A stretch of 64,000 nt of DNA, taken from Polaribacter vadi (GTDB taxonomy: Bacteria; Bacteroidota; Bacteroidia; Flavobacteriales; Flavobacteriaceae). Shown piece by piece: positions 45,453 to 54,890 of this stretch (its first letter is position 1; each line of letters opens with the position of its first letter). The notes beneath the pieces are model-generated. The model had not been told where the DNA came from. It searched no databases and saw only the letters and a program-made list of their open reading frames with translations. Where the stretch lies: NCBI RefSeq assembly GCF_018861005.1, contig NZ_JAHKQL010000004.1, positions 429,459-493,458 of the forward strand. The letters are read 5' to 3'. Made by a program: the position numbers and the translations under genes.

Positions 45453-48251
45453 TTAAATTTCTAAAATGTAGTTTGTTAAGTTAGAATCATGAGGTAATTC
45501 CATCTTTTTTCTTAGTCTATATCTTTTAACCTCTACACTTCTAGGAGATATATTTAATAAAGGTGCTATTTCTTTAGAAGATAAATTAAGTCTTAAATAA
45601 GCACAAAGTCTTAAATCGTTTGGAGTTAAATTTGGGTGCTTATCTTTTACTTTTTTTAAGAATTTTTTATCAGCATTATTAAATGCTTCTTGAAACATTT
45701 TCCAATCATCTGTATTATTTAAATTCTTATTAATAATATTTACAACTTTAGTAATACTCTTCTGCCCACCATTAACAAGTTCGGTTTTTATTGTATTTAA
45801 AAACTCATTCTTTTTTATGATATTCATTGTAGATGTTGCTAATTCTCTATTTTTACTTTCAATATCACTTCTTAACTTATCGTTATTTAATTTGATAATT
45901 TCTTTAGAACTTTCTAATTCTTTTAATTCTGATTCCTTTTTATTTTTTTCTATTAACTCTTCTCTTTGCTTTCTATAGTATCTTTTAGAAAAAACATGCA
46001 CTAAATACAAAGCAAATAAACAAATAGATACATAAAGCCCAACAAAAGTATTAGAAACATACCAAGGTTTATTAATCTTAAAACTATAACTACTATTATT
46101 ACTAATTCTACCCCCAATAATTGCCCTAACATTAAATGTATAATCACCAAAAGAAATGTTTTTAAAAGCTATTGAATTAGATGTTGATGGCTGACTCCAA
46201 TCTTTATTAAAACCCACTAATTTATATTGGTATTTTATATTTTGTGTTTTATTATAATAAGGTACGTTATAGAAAAACTCTAAATTATTATTTACAAAAT
46301 CGAACTCTTTATTTTTGGTTAAACTTATATTATTCTTAGGTTCATCTGTTTTAAATGAATTAATTTTATTTATATATACATCAAAATCTTTTTCAATGTC
46401 TATTTTACTTATATCTACTACAATATAGCCATTGGATGTACCTATTAAGTAATTTTCATTACCTAACTGAATAATATTTTCATATCCAGAAACTGCTTTA
46501 GGCATAGTTTCAGAAATATAAATCTTATTGATTATTGGTTTATCATTAAATTTACCTGGACTTAAATACTTTATCTTATCCTCTGAAAATGTCCACAATT
46601 TATTATCACCTGAATTATGAATTAATTTACCAGATATATAAGCATCATTAGACAGAAGTTTACTATAAATACTATCTTTATTAAAAGAGTCAGAAGATTT
46701 ATCATATTTATATACACCTTTTTTATTAGCGTATAAAACATCACCAAAATAATTAACAATATTTGAATGATTTCCTTTTTCTACTGTAGGTTCTACTTCG
46801 AAATTTTCTACTCTATATAAACGATCATCTAAAGTAATTTTAAAAACTCCTTTATACTCGTGATTTACAAACAACCTGTTTTTATCTACTAGAATTAGGC
46901 TTTTACTAGAATTATCAAAACCTACAATTTTATTTCTTACTTTCCATAAACCAAATTGTTTCTTTAGCACATACAAGCCTTTATAACCACCTTGTAAAAT
47001 GGTACTTTCATCAATTTTAATTAATTGCCATGTACCTGTATCATTAAATATATTTTTAGCTTTATTTCTATCAACTATGAACGTACCTATATCATGTCCA
47101 CAAAAGAGTTTATCATCAATTGTATTTAAACTCCAAACTTGTCCTTGGGTATTTTCTATAAATTTAAAAGGTTGGTTAGAATTTACATTCCTATAAAACA
47201 AACCTTGATTTGTACCTAAATAAATATATCCTTTATAAATAATCGAAGTATAAATAGTTCCTAAAAAGTCGTTTTTTTCGTTATATATTTTAATTGGAGA
47301 TGTGTTATTAATACAATTAACACCTTTATCTAAACCCAACCAAAGATTGTTATCATGATCTTCAAAGACATCAAGTACAGTGTTATTTAGTAAACCTACA
47401 CTTTGATTAATTTGATAATTTAATTCTCCAAATTCATTTATATTGATAATTCCATCAGAAATTGTACCTAATGCAAAACTATTGTCGTGTAATTTCTTGG
47501 CACTATAAATCTTCTTTCCTTTAAAAATGAAATCCGAAGGAATTTTCCATTTTTCTACTGCGTTATCATTTAAAAAATAAAAACCATTTTCTTGAGTTAA
47601 AAGTAAAATCCTATTATCTCTTTTAAAAATATCAACAATAAAATTTTCTTTTATAAATTTATGATCTGAAACCAGTTTTGGTAATCCATTTTCAATTTTA
47701 AATAGACCATTACCACTTTCATGAAAATAAATTACGCCTTCAACTTTAGACAAACTATTTACTCTATTTTTTATATTAATAATTTTAACTACTTTGCTAG
47801 ATAAGTTATACAAATAAATTCTTTGTAAAGACTTAAACACCATCCATCCATCTAACTCAACTATACTCCAAATTTGCTCATCCTCTATCATTTTAACATT
47901 TTGAGCATCAACAATGGATTTGTATTCTAAAACTCCAAAATCATTTTTCTTCCAAAAACCAAACCCCATATAAAAACCCGTAAAAATTTGATTTTTATAA
48001 GCTTTTACAGATCTCATTATGGTTTCATTAGGCGTTTCATACAACTGCCAAGTTGCACCATTAAACTCTAATAAACCTTTGTTATTTGCAACATATATAA
48101 AGTTATTTTCTGCCTGAGAAATAGACCAATTTTGGTTTTCACCTCCATAATCTTCAGTTTTAAAAGAATTAATTGGCGGTAATTCTTGCGAAAAAACACT
48201 ACCAATAAAAAACAAAAACGTAAGAAGAATAAGCATTTTGGATTTAAGCAT
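45453..48251 (-). CDS. Reg_prop/Y_Y_Y membrane sensor with LuxR-type HTH (PUL regulator)
   Basis: 932 residues from the ATG at 48251, which opens a good signal peptide (MLKSKMLILLTFLFFIGSVFSQ); the longer in-frame start at 48383 is rejected. A seven-bladed propeller pair with Reg_prop-like blades (such as DHDNNLWLGLDKGVNCI) fills about 25-640, a Y_Y_Y domain with NIKYQYKLVGFNKDWSQP follows, then one membrane segment at about 735-760, a charged coiled coil, and a C-terminal GerE/LuxR HTH (LTPNDLRLCAYLRLNLSSKEIAPLLNIS... ). There is no kinase domain. It should sense glucan fragments in the periplasm and switch the adjoining susC unit. Confidence 0.9.
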   Translation of the reverse strand: MLKSKMLILLTFLFFIGSVFSQELPPINSFKTEDYGGENQNWSISQAENNFIYVANNKGLLEFNGATWQLYETPNETIMRSVKAYKNQIFTGFYMGFGFWKKNDFGVLEYKSIVDAQNVKMIEDEQIWSIVELDGWMVFKSLQRIYLYNLSSKVVKIINIKNRVNSLSKVEGVIYFHESGNGLFKIENGLPKLVSDHKFIKENFIVDIFKRDNRILLLTQENGFYFLNDNAVEKWKIPSDFIFKGKKIYSAKKLHDNSFALGTISDGIININEFGELNYQINQSVGLLNNTVLDVFEDHDNNLWLGLDKGVNCINNTSPIKIYNEKNDFLGTIYTSIIYKGYIYLGTNQGLFYRNVNSNQPFKFIENTQGQVWSLNTIDDKLFCGHDIGTFIVDRNKAKNIFNDTGTWQLIKIDESTILQGGYKGLYVLKKQFGLWKVRNKIVGFDNSSKSLILVDKNRLFVNHEYKGVFKITLDDRLYRVENFEVEPTVEKGNHSNIVNYFGDVLYANKKGVYKYDKSSDSFNKDSIYSKLLSNDAYISGKLIHNSGDNKLWTFSEDKIKYLSPGKFNDKPIINKIYISETMPKAVSGYENIIQLGNENYLIGTSNGYIVVDISKIDIEKDFDVYINKINSFKTDEPKNNISLTKNKEFDFVNNNLEFFYNVPYYNKTQNIKYQYKLVGFNKDWSQPSTSNSIAFKNISFGDYTFNVRAIIGGRISNNSSYSFKINKPWYVSNTFVGLYVSICLFALYLVHVFSKRYYRKQREELIEKNKKESELKELESSKEIIKLNNDKLRSDIESKNRELATSTMNIIKKNEFLNTIKTELVNGGQKSITKVVNIINKNLNNTDDWKMFQEAFNNADKKFLKKVKDKHPNLTPNDLRLCAYLRLNLSSKEIAPLLNISPRSVEVKRYRLRKKMELPHDSNLTNYILEI

Positions 48252-48611
48252 AATAACAATAATATAATTTTGTTTGGGCACTAAATTAGAAATAAATAAG
48301 TAAAATAGGCAAAAATCAACAAGTATTACATAGTTTGTATAGTTAATTTTTAAAAATAAAAAAATACAAAAAAACCTAAACAACTTAAATGATTGCTATA
48401 CTACTTAAAAAACGGGTGTTCTCACAATCAAAAAAAAGGATATAGAAAATTATTTTTTATCTACTTGAAAAAAATCTACCTGAAAATAATTATTAATCAT
48501 CAACATCAATCTAAGAAGATAAAATAAAAGTAGAATCTTGTTCTTTAGTGATAAAATTTAATTCTAAAAAACATTAAAACCAATGAAAACTGAATTACAA
48601 AATCAAAGCTA
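48252..48611. other. Intergenic region upstream of the PUL regulator
   Basis: 360 bp without a gene I can support. It should contain the regulator promoter. The only motif I can single out is TGTTTGGG at 48271-48278, which also occurs ahead of susC. The rest is A/T-rich with no clear hairpin, although the AraC-type gene ends at its far side. Confidence 0.4.
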
Positions 48612-50711
48612 TTAAATCAGTCCGTTTTCTTTTAAAGACTCTTTTAATTGGTTGTGGTTATCCCAAAATCTGTCTCTTATTTTTTGAATTACCTCATCAT
48701 ATTCAGGATGTGTTTGTAGAGACTTTATTAACGGGTCTTTTTCTAGAAATAATAAAACCCAATATTGGTAATTATTTTTGGTTGCAAATAATTTAAATTG
48801 TTCAATAGCTAAATCATTTTTGCCTTCATGAATGTATTTTGTAGCTAAACTGGCTGATTTATATATAGATTGATCATTCTTACAATAATCATCATAAGTT
48901 TTATAAAATTCTAAAGCTTGTTGATGCAGCCCCATTTTATCAAACACCAAACCTATTTTTAAGTTTTCTTGAGGATACATATTAAGTCCATTTTTTTTCC
49001 TAATTTTTTGAAATTTATCATAGTAATAAAATGCACTATCATAATTCTCTTGAAAATAGTAAAACTTTGCAACCTCTTGCATCAAATCTAAACGTGTTGT
49101 GTCTTTTTTAAACTCTTTCTTTAAAGAATTTGTGGCTTTGTTTAAATCTTGATGCTGTGCATAATCAATAAATACTTTTAAAAACGGAGCGTAATAATTG
49201 TTTGGATCTGATGCTAAAGATAAGTTTATATATTTCTGCGCTTCATTTATAAATCCGTTTTGAATAAGCGCATTACTCAGTGCTAAATACATAAACCCTT
49301 TAGCTGTAGCATCATTAGAATCTACATCTAATTGTAAGCCCATTAAAGCATATTTAAGATATTTGCCTGTGTTTGGAATTGCTCTCGAATACAAATCTGC
49401 AAGTATTTGCACAACAGAAGATGAATTAGGGTTGTATTCTAACGCCTTTTCTAAATGTGGTATTGCCAATCGAAACTCATTAATATTTATATAATACAAT
49501 GCTTTTGCGATTAAACTTTTAGAAGATTTGTTATCATAAAGCAATGCTTTATCAGCATAATTATTAATAATTTCTGTGTATTGTTTTTTTCTCTGGTTTA
49601 TATCTAAATAATAGTAAGCAATTGCTAGATCTGAGTAAGCCAAAGCAAATTTTGGGTCTAGTTCAATCGCTTTTTCAAACAAAGCAATGGCTTCTTTTAA
49701 ACCTTCTTTGGTTTCTTTTTTTAACGGAACTAAACCTTTTAAATAAAATTCGTAAGCCTCAAGATTTTCAGTTGGTTTTTTATTAATTTGCTGAAATTCT
49801 GCAGGAGTTACTTTTGCATGAATTGCATCTACAATTTTTTTGGCAACTGTATTTTGTAGTGAAAATACATCAACAACCTTGTTATTATATTGTTGCGCCC
49901 AAATTGGGGTATCTTTAGAAGCATCAATTAATTGAATGTTTAGTAAAACTTGATCGTTAATTCGCTGGCCACTACCTTCTAGTAAATACGCCACATTCAA
50001 TTCTTCTGCAATCTCTTTTACGGTTTTGTTGGTATTTCTATATTTTTCTACGGATGTTCTACTGATAACTCGTAAATCTTCTATTTTCTGTAAATTATTA
50101 AGTGCAGATTCCATAAGTCCATTTACAAAATATAAGTTTGTAGAATCACTGCTCATATTTTTAAAGGGCAAAACAGCAATCGATTTCTTACTCTCGTTGA
50201 CTTTTATTTCTGAATTTGGAGTTTTATTCTTAAAAAACAGCAAGGTTGCAACAACAATCGTAAAGAAAGCTGCTACAAAAATTGTTGTACGATATTTTTT
50301 AAAAAAGGATTCAGTAATATCATCTATAACAATTTCTGACTGATTATCTTCAAACTCAATTTCTGTTTCTTGAACTGGTTTTACTCTATATTCTCCAGGA
50401 GATAATCCATATTGTTCTCTAAAACATTTAATAAAATAAGAGTTATTGCTAAAACCAACTTGATAAGAAATTTCTGAAACAGTAAGTTCGGTTTCTTCTA
50501 ACAATTCCTTTCCTTTTTCAAGACGAACTTGACGAATAAATTGACTTGCACTTAACTCAGTTTCCTTTTTTATTTTTCTAAGCAAATTAGAACGACTCAT
50601 GTGCATAAGCATAGCTAATTCTGATACTCCAAATTGTTCATTAGAGATATGCTCTAAAACAAACACTTCTGCTTGTTCTATAAATTTTCCTTTTTTTGAG
50701 ATCTGAGACAT
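48612..50711 (-). CDS. Membrane-anchored AraC regulator with TolB-like and TPR domains
   Basis: 699 residues. An AraC/XylS HTH pair fills about 10-115 at the N-terminus (FGVSELAMLMHMSRSNLLRKIKK and VSEISYQVGFSNNSYFIKCFREQYGLSPGEYR), followed by one membrane segment at about 146-165 (VAAFFTIVVATLLFF), an FlgO/TolB-like domain (about 175-315, starting KSIAVLPFKNMSSD) and TPR repeats to the end. The DNA-binding part is cytoplasmic and the TPR part should be periplasmic, an inside-out one-component design. It is divergent from the ankyrin gene; a direct repeat lies in the 234-bp gap. What it senses is unknown. Confidence 0.88.
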   Translation of the reverse strand: MSQISKKGKFIEQAEVFVLEHISNEQFGVSELAMLMHMSRSNLLRKIKKETELSASQFIRQVRLEKGKELLEETELTVSEISYQVGFSNNSYFIKCFREQYGLSPGEYRVKPVQETEIEFEDNQSEIVIDDITESFFKKYRTTIFVAAFFTIVVATLLFFKNKTPNSEIKVNESKKSIAVLPFKNMSSDSTNLYFVNGLMESALNNLQKIEDLRVISRTSVEKYRNTNKTVKEIAEELNVAYLLEGSGQRINDQVLLNIQLIDASKDTPIWAQQYNNKVVDVFSLQNTVAKKIVDAIHAKVTPAEFQQINKKPTENLEAYEFYLKGLVPLKKETKEGLKEAIALFEKAIELDPKFALAYSDLAIAYYYLDINQRKKQYTEIINNYADKALLYDNKSSKSLIAKALYYININEFRLAIPHLEKALEYNPNSSSVVQILADLYSRAIPNTGKYLKYALMGLQLDVDSNDATAKGFMYLALSNALIQNGFINEAQKYINLSLASDPNNYYAPFLKVFIDYAQHQDLNKATNSLKKEFKKDTTRLDLMQEVAKFYYFQENYDSAFYYYDKFQKIRKKNGLNMYPQENLKIGLVFDKMGLHQQALEFYKTYDDYCKNDQSIYKSASLATKYIHEGKNDLAIEQFKLFATKNNYQYWVLLFLEKDPLIKSLQTHPEYDEVIQKIRDRFWDNHNQLKESLKENGLI

Positions 50712-50796
50712 GTTGTTTTGTGCTATTCCAAATGTATCAATTTTTATTTTAAACGAAACTGTTTACAATTCTAAATTCTTTAACAAAAACTGTTGT

Positions 50797-50830
50797 TTGC
50801 GTCATAATTTATATAGTTGCGTCATAATTT
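50797..50830. promoter_or_regulatory. 14-bp direct repeat in the divergent AraC/ankyrin promoter
   Basis: TTGCGTCATAATTT occurs perfectly at 50797-50810 and 50817-50830, 20 bp apart from start to start, or about two helix turns. AraC-type regulators often bind tandem sites of this kind, and the AraC gene starts 85 bp to the left while the ankyrin gene starts 115 bp to the right. It may serve autoregulation, activation of the rightward genes, or both. Confidence 0.7.
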
Positions 50831-50945
50831 TCAATCTATCATCAAACTTTACACATTAGGCTTCATAAGGATTTAAAGGAATTTTGATTCTTGTTGGATA
50901 TTTGTATCAACAAAAACAAAGTTATTAATCTTTAAAATATTTATT

Positions 50946-51539
50946 ATGAAATTACTTACAATTACATCAATGAGAATAACAATTCAAATCGTATTCTTTA
51001 TTCTTTTATTAACAAGTTCGTGTGTTCAATCTAACAAAAAGACAGAGACCAACAAATCAGAAGAAACTACAAAAACAGCAACTAAACCAAACATGGATAT
51101 TCATGCAGCTGTACTAACTGGAAATTTAGAAGCAGTAAAACAAAATATTGAAGCAGGAACTGATATTAACCAAAAAGAAGCAATGTCTGGTTCTACCCCA
51201 TTAATGTCTGCAGCTACGTTTAATAAAACAGAAATCGCAAAAGTATTGATTAATGCTGACGCAGATTTAACAATAAAAAATAATGATGGAGGTACAGCTT
51301 TGCATACTGCAGCATTTTTTGGACGTATAGAAATTGTACAATTACTAATTGATGCAAAAGCAAATAAAACTGTACGTAATAGTTTTGGAGCTACACCTAG
51401 AGAAATTGTGATGACTGACTTTACTCAAATGAAGCCTATTTATGAAATGCTAATACAGCAATTAAAACCAATGGGGTTTACATTAGATCTTGATGAATTA
51501 CAAAAAGCACGTCCTGTTGTAGCAATGATGTTACAATAA
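50946..51539 (+). CDS. Ankyrin-repeat lipoprotein
   Basis: 197 residues. A lipoprotein signal ends at LLTSSC (Cys26) if translation begins at 50946; an ATG at 50970 (MRITIQ) would give the same lipobox with a shorter start. Three ankyrin repeats run from about 50 to 155 (HAAVLTGNLEAVKQNIEAG, TPLMSAATFNKTEIAKVLINA, TALHTAAFFGRIEIVQLLIDA). It should be a protein-binding element on the membrane. It is divergent from the AraC-type gene and 12 bp from the acyltransferase gene, so these two form a small unit that the regulator may control. Confidence 0.88.
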   Translation: MKLLTITSMRITIQIVFFILLLTSSCVQSNKKTETNKSEETTKTATKPNMDIHAAVLTGNLEAVKQNIEAGTDINQKEAMSGSTPLMSAATFNKTEIAKVLINADADLTIKNNDGGTALHTAAFFGRIEIVQLLIDAKANKTVRNSFGATPREIVMTDFTQMKPIYEMLIQQLKPMGFTLDLDELQKARPVVAMMLQ

Positions 51540-51551
51540 ACACAAATCAAG

Positions 51552-52625
51552 ATGACAACAGAAAGAAGATACGATATTGATTGGCTAAGAGTAATTGCAA
51601 TTGGGTTATTATTGATTTATCATATTGCCATTATATTTCAACCTTGGGCAATGTTTATAGGATTTATACGAAGTGAAGAGACTTTAGAAGGACTTTGGAA
51701 ACCAATGACAATGCTTAATGTATGGAGAATACCTCTATTGTTTTTTGTGTCTGGAATGGGATTGTATTTTGCAATGAAAAAAAGAAATTGGAAACAATTA
51801 CTCTTAGAGAGAGGTAAAAGAATTCTATTACCTTTTGTTTTCGGCTATTTTGCTATAACTCCTTTACACATGTATATTTTTCAGGAGTATTATAATATGC
51901 CTTTAAGTTACTTTCCTGATAGTGGTCATTTATGGTTCTTGGGTAACATTTTTGTATATGTGCTGTTGTTATCGCCTGTATTCTTCTATTTAAAAAACAA
52001 TGAAAACAGAAAATTTAAGAAAGCTATTCAAAAAATGATGAGTTATGCTTTAGGACCATTAGCAATATCTGTTTTTTTTATGTTAGAAGTGAGTTTAGTA
52101 AAACCACAATTATTTGAAATGTATGCACAAAACTGGCATGGTTTTTTTATCGGTCTTCTTGCTTTCTTTTTTGGTTATCTCTTTGTCTATGCTGGAACTT
52201 CCTTTTGGCAAACAGTTTCTAAATGGAAATGGTTATATATTGGTTTGGCAACGATCCTCTTTTTAATTCGTTTTACAGGATTTGAAACAATTTCAAACAT
52301 GTATTTAACATCCATAGAATCTAACTCTTGGATATTGGGTGTCTTTGGATTAGGGTATAGCTACCTTAATAAACCAAGTTCATTATTAAGCTACTTGAGT
52401 GCAGCTGTTTACCCTGTTTACATTATTCACATGTTTGTTTTATATGCTGGAGCATTATTGATTTTGCCTTTAGACCTTAATCCTATGCTACAATTTATTG
52501 GAATTACAGTCTTCACTTTTATAGTTTGTTTTCTAATCTATGAATTCATTCTAAAAAGAATTGCAGTATTAAGACCTTTATTTGGGTTAAAATGGAAAGT
52601 GGATACGAAAAAAATTCATAACTAA
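51552..52625 (+). CDS. Membrane acyltransferase (Acyl_transf_3 family)
   Basis: 357 residues with about ten hydrophobic segments. The start RRYDIDWLRVIAIGLLLIYHIAIIF has the Asp and His of the acyltransferase-3/OafA family; RIPLLFFVSGMGLYFAM and SGHLWFLGNIFVY follow the same family. It would transfer an acyl group to a sugar or lipid at the inner membrane. It lies 12 bp after the ankyrin gene. The acceptor is not shown by the neighbours. Confidence 0.88.
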   Translation: MTTERRYDIDWLRVIAIGLLLIYHIAIIFQPWAMFIGFIRSEETLEGLWKPMTMLNVWRIPLLFFVSGMGLYFAMKKRNWKQLLLERGKRILLPFVFGYFAITPLHMYIFQEYYNMPLSYFPDSGHLWFLGNIFVYVLLLSPVFFYLKNNENRKFKKAIQKMMSYALGPLAISVFFMLEVSLVKPQLFEMYAQNWHGFFIGLLAFFFGYLFVYAGTSFWQTVSKWKWLYIGLATILFLIRFTGFETISNMYLTSIESNSWILGVFGLGYSYLNKPSSLLSYLSAAVYPVYIIHMFVLYAGALLILPLDLNPMLQFIGITVFTFIVCFLIYEFILKRIAVLRPLFGLKWKVDTKKIHN

Positions 52626-52767
52626 TAAAGGATAAAATATCACTTTCAACCTTCTACTTGCTTAGAAAACTTGTTCCATTTTTAAAAGTAGAACTTTAGA
52701 AAAACGAAATCTAATTAATTTTAAAAAGAGAAAATCATCATAGAAGCAATAAATAAAAGAACAAAAA

Positions 52768-53256
52768 ATGAAAAACAAAAAAATCGATTCAGATGTTAAG
52801 AAATTAAAAAATAAATCTCATCCATTTTGGAGTTTCTTTTGGTTGACATTTCTTGTAGTTTCTCTATGGTATGCATGGTATTCATTTTATGTTCCTTCTA
52901 ATGATAAGGTTTGGAGTAGTGATATAGAATTATCAAAAGAGATTGCAATCAATTCTAACAAAAATATCCTGATATTCTTTACAGGGAAATGGTGCTCACC
53001 TTGTAGAATTATGAAACGTGAAGTTTTTGCTGATAATAAAGTTATGAAATCTATTAATTTACAAGTGGTTCCAGTTGAGATTAATATTGATGACCCGAGT
53101 TCTAAAAATATAGTAAAGCATTATAATATTGGTGCTACACCAACAACAATTTTTATTAATCCAGAGGGAAAAGTAATGGATTATGCTGTAGGAAAGGTTG
53201 GGAAAACAAAATTCATTGAAATGCTTGAAAAGCAAAAAGGGTTTACAGAGAAGTAA
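52768..53256 (+). CDS. Membrane-anchored thioredoxin-fold protein
   Basis: 162 residues: a short cytoplasmic start, one membrane anchor (about 20-42), then a thioredoxin fold facing the periplasm. The active site is KWCSPC (Cys76, Cys79), and GATPTTIFINPEG carries the cis-proline. WCSPC is common in thioredoxin-like/DsbD-gamma-type proteins. It has a gap of 142 bp before it with no gene seen. It may reduce or exchange disulfides of envelope proteins; the partner is unknown. Confidence 0.88.
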   Translation: MKNKKIDSDVKKLKNKSHPFWSFFWLTFLVVSLWYAWYSFYVPSNDKVWSSDIELSKEIAINSNKNILIFFTGKWCSPCRIMKREVFADNKVMKSINLQVVPVEINIDDPSSKNIVKHYNIGATPTTIFINPEGKVMDYAVGKVGKTKFIEMLEKQKGFTEK

Positions 53257-53313
53257 AAAAAGAAATAACACAATTTAATTAAAAACATAAATTAATAATA
53301 AAAACAATCAATT

Positions 53314-53916
53314 ATGAAAACAATCAAGAAACAAATTTTAGTAAGAATGGCTTGTTTTGCCTTTGCATTATTGTCTAGTATAACATACGCACAAAACACA
53401 AATTCAGAAAAAACAACTCAAAGAGAAGGATTTATCTTCGAATTTGTAGTAGGTGGAGGTAGTATAAGTTTAGAAGATAGTGCAGGCATTCAAACTTTTG
53501 ACACATCTCAAGGAACGTTCGTTTTTCCAGATCTAAAGTTAGGTTATATGCTAAATGAAAAATTAGCGATTACCATATCTATGCCTGGAAACATTTATGA
53601 ATTTCAAGATAATGACAGAAATTTTGGAGGTTTAATTCCATCTTTACAATATTGGGTAAAAGACAAATGGTGGATTCATGGTGGATTTGGTTTAGCTATA
53701 GATTCACCAGCACTTTATGATATCAAGGATGATGTAAATGACGATTGGAACTTTGGTCATGCAGTAATGTTGAGTACAGGTTATGAAATTTACAAAAAGA
53801 AAAACTTTGCACTTAATGTTCAGTCTAAATTAGTTTTGGGTCGTGCTAATTTAGATGGTGATGCACATAGAGATGCAGTAATCTTTAATGTAGGTATAGG
53901 GTTTAGTTGGTTATAA
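53314..53916 (+). CDS. Small outer-membrane beta-barrel protein
   Basis: 200 residues with a signal peptide (about 1-26, ending ITYAQ) and alternating strands rich in aromatic and glycine residues, ending in NVGIGFSWL, which looks like a barrel C-terminus. The strand pattern with GLIPSLQYWVKDKWWIHGGFGLAI is that of OmpW/outer-membrane porin-like small barrels of Bacteroidota. No function can be assigned. It follows the thioredoxin gene by 57 bp. Confidence 0.75.
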   Translation: MKTIKKQILVRMACFAFALLSSITYAQNTNSEKTTQREGFIFEFVVGGGSISLEDSAGIQTFDTSQGTFVFPDLKLGYMLNEKLAITISMPGNIYEFQDNDRNFGGLIPSLQYWVKDKWWIHGGFGLAIDSPALYDIKDDVNDDWNFGHAVMLSTGYEIYKKKNFALNVQSKLVLGRANLDGDAHRDAVIFNVGIGFSWL

Positions 53917-54021
53917 AAATTTATCTATTGCCATATATTCTATTGTTGTGTGGCATTAAGGCAAAACTGTAACAATTACTCTTTTACAGCGTCAGAATTA
54001 GTATAAAAAAATAAATAATCT

Positions 54022-54708
54022 ATGATTGCAAATACAAAACAGAAAAATTTAATTAAGACAGCTAGAATAACTGGCTTATGGTATTTAATGATGGCTATTA
54101 CCGGAATTCTAGGGTTCATGGTCTTTCATTCTCAAATATTTGTGTCTGGTAATCCTGAACAAACGCTAACAAATTTAGTAGAATTAGAATCTACAGCAAG
54201 AATTCGATTGCTATTAGAATTTGGTATCGTAATTTCTCAAGCACTTACCGCAGTTTGGTTTTTCAAATTATTTAAAGATAATTATGAATGGGAAGCTTGG
54301 ACTCTAGGTATATGGGGAATGGTAAATGCTTTAGCCATTATGATAAGTGCAATTTCAATCGCCTCAGCAATAGGTATTGCAAATTCTGAAATAAGTGCTA
54401 TGGAAGACAAAGTTTTACTAATTCAGGTCTTTCAAAATATTATTTCGAATGCTTGGGGAATTGGTGGCCTATTTTTCGGGTTATGGCTATTTCCAATGGG
54501 ATATATAGTTATCAAATCTAAAAGGTTGCCTGTCTGGTTGGGAAGAATAATTATTTTAGGTGGTATAGGTTATATAATTTCTACAGTTATACACTACGCA
54601 GGAATTGATTTTAGCTACAATAAATTTCTTACTCTACCTGCAACCATTGGTGAATTTTGGATGATTGGTTATGTATTAATTTTTGGCATAAGACCTAGCT
54701 ATAAGTAA
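54022..54708 (+). CDS. DUF4386 membrane protein
   Basis: 228 residues with about six hydrophobic segments. The pattern KTARITGLWYLMMAITGILGF, a long middle segment and KSKRLPVWLGRIIILGGIGYII match the DUF4386 family, inner-membrane proteins of unknown function. It stands alone in the plus direction with gaps of 105 and 182 bp; the second gap holds the hairpin-rich sequence described separately. Confidence 0.85.
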   Translation: MIANTKQKNLIKTARITGLWYLMMAITGILGFMVFHSQIFVSGNPEQTLTNLVELESTARIRLLLEFGIVISQALTAVWFFKLFKDNYEWEAWTLGIWGMVNALAIMISAISIASAIGIANSEISAMEDKVLLIQVFQNIISNAWGIGGLFFGLWLFPMGYIVIKSKRLPVWLGRIIILGGIGYIISTVIHYAGIDFSYNKFLTLPATIGEFWMIGYVLIFGIRPSYK

Positions 54709-54729
54709 AATTAAATTAAAACGGAACAC

Positions 54730-54870
54730 AACAGTGGCTATAAGTAATTGCTTTTCTCTCCTACTTCTGAAAATCCTTACGGATTTTCAGTTTGATTTAG
54801 ACTTGCAATGTTAAGTGCTTATCCACGAAACTACTCAAAGCCGAGATCGTTGGCATTAATCAGCAACAAA
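54730..54870. repeat. Hairpin-rich intergenic segment, possible dispersed repeat
   Basis: A GC-richer block in the gap between the DUF4386 and DUF6624 genes. A perfect 10-bp hairpin CTGAAAATCC (54767-54776) / GGATTTTCAG (54781-54790) with a 4-base loop is flanked by GGCTATAAGTAATTGC (from 54737) and TTGCAATGTTAAGTGCTTA (from 54803). The composition and phrases resemble dispersed intergenic sequences I recall from other Flavobacteriaceae, often near duplicated or exchanged genes, but I cannot check copy number. It occurs once in this window. Confidence 0.5.
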
Positions 54871-54890
54871 ATTAAAAAAATTATTAACGA

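Noticed and set aside
48252..48383. Longer start for the PUL regulator
   Set aside because: It would put 44 hydrophobic and polar residues ahead of a good signal peptide starting at 48251.
50026..50343. 105-codon plus-strand frame
   Set aside because: Antisense to the TolB-like region of the AraC-type regulator gene; composition follows the complement.
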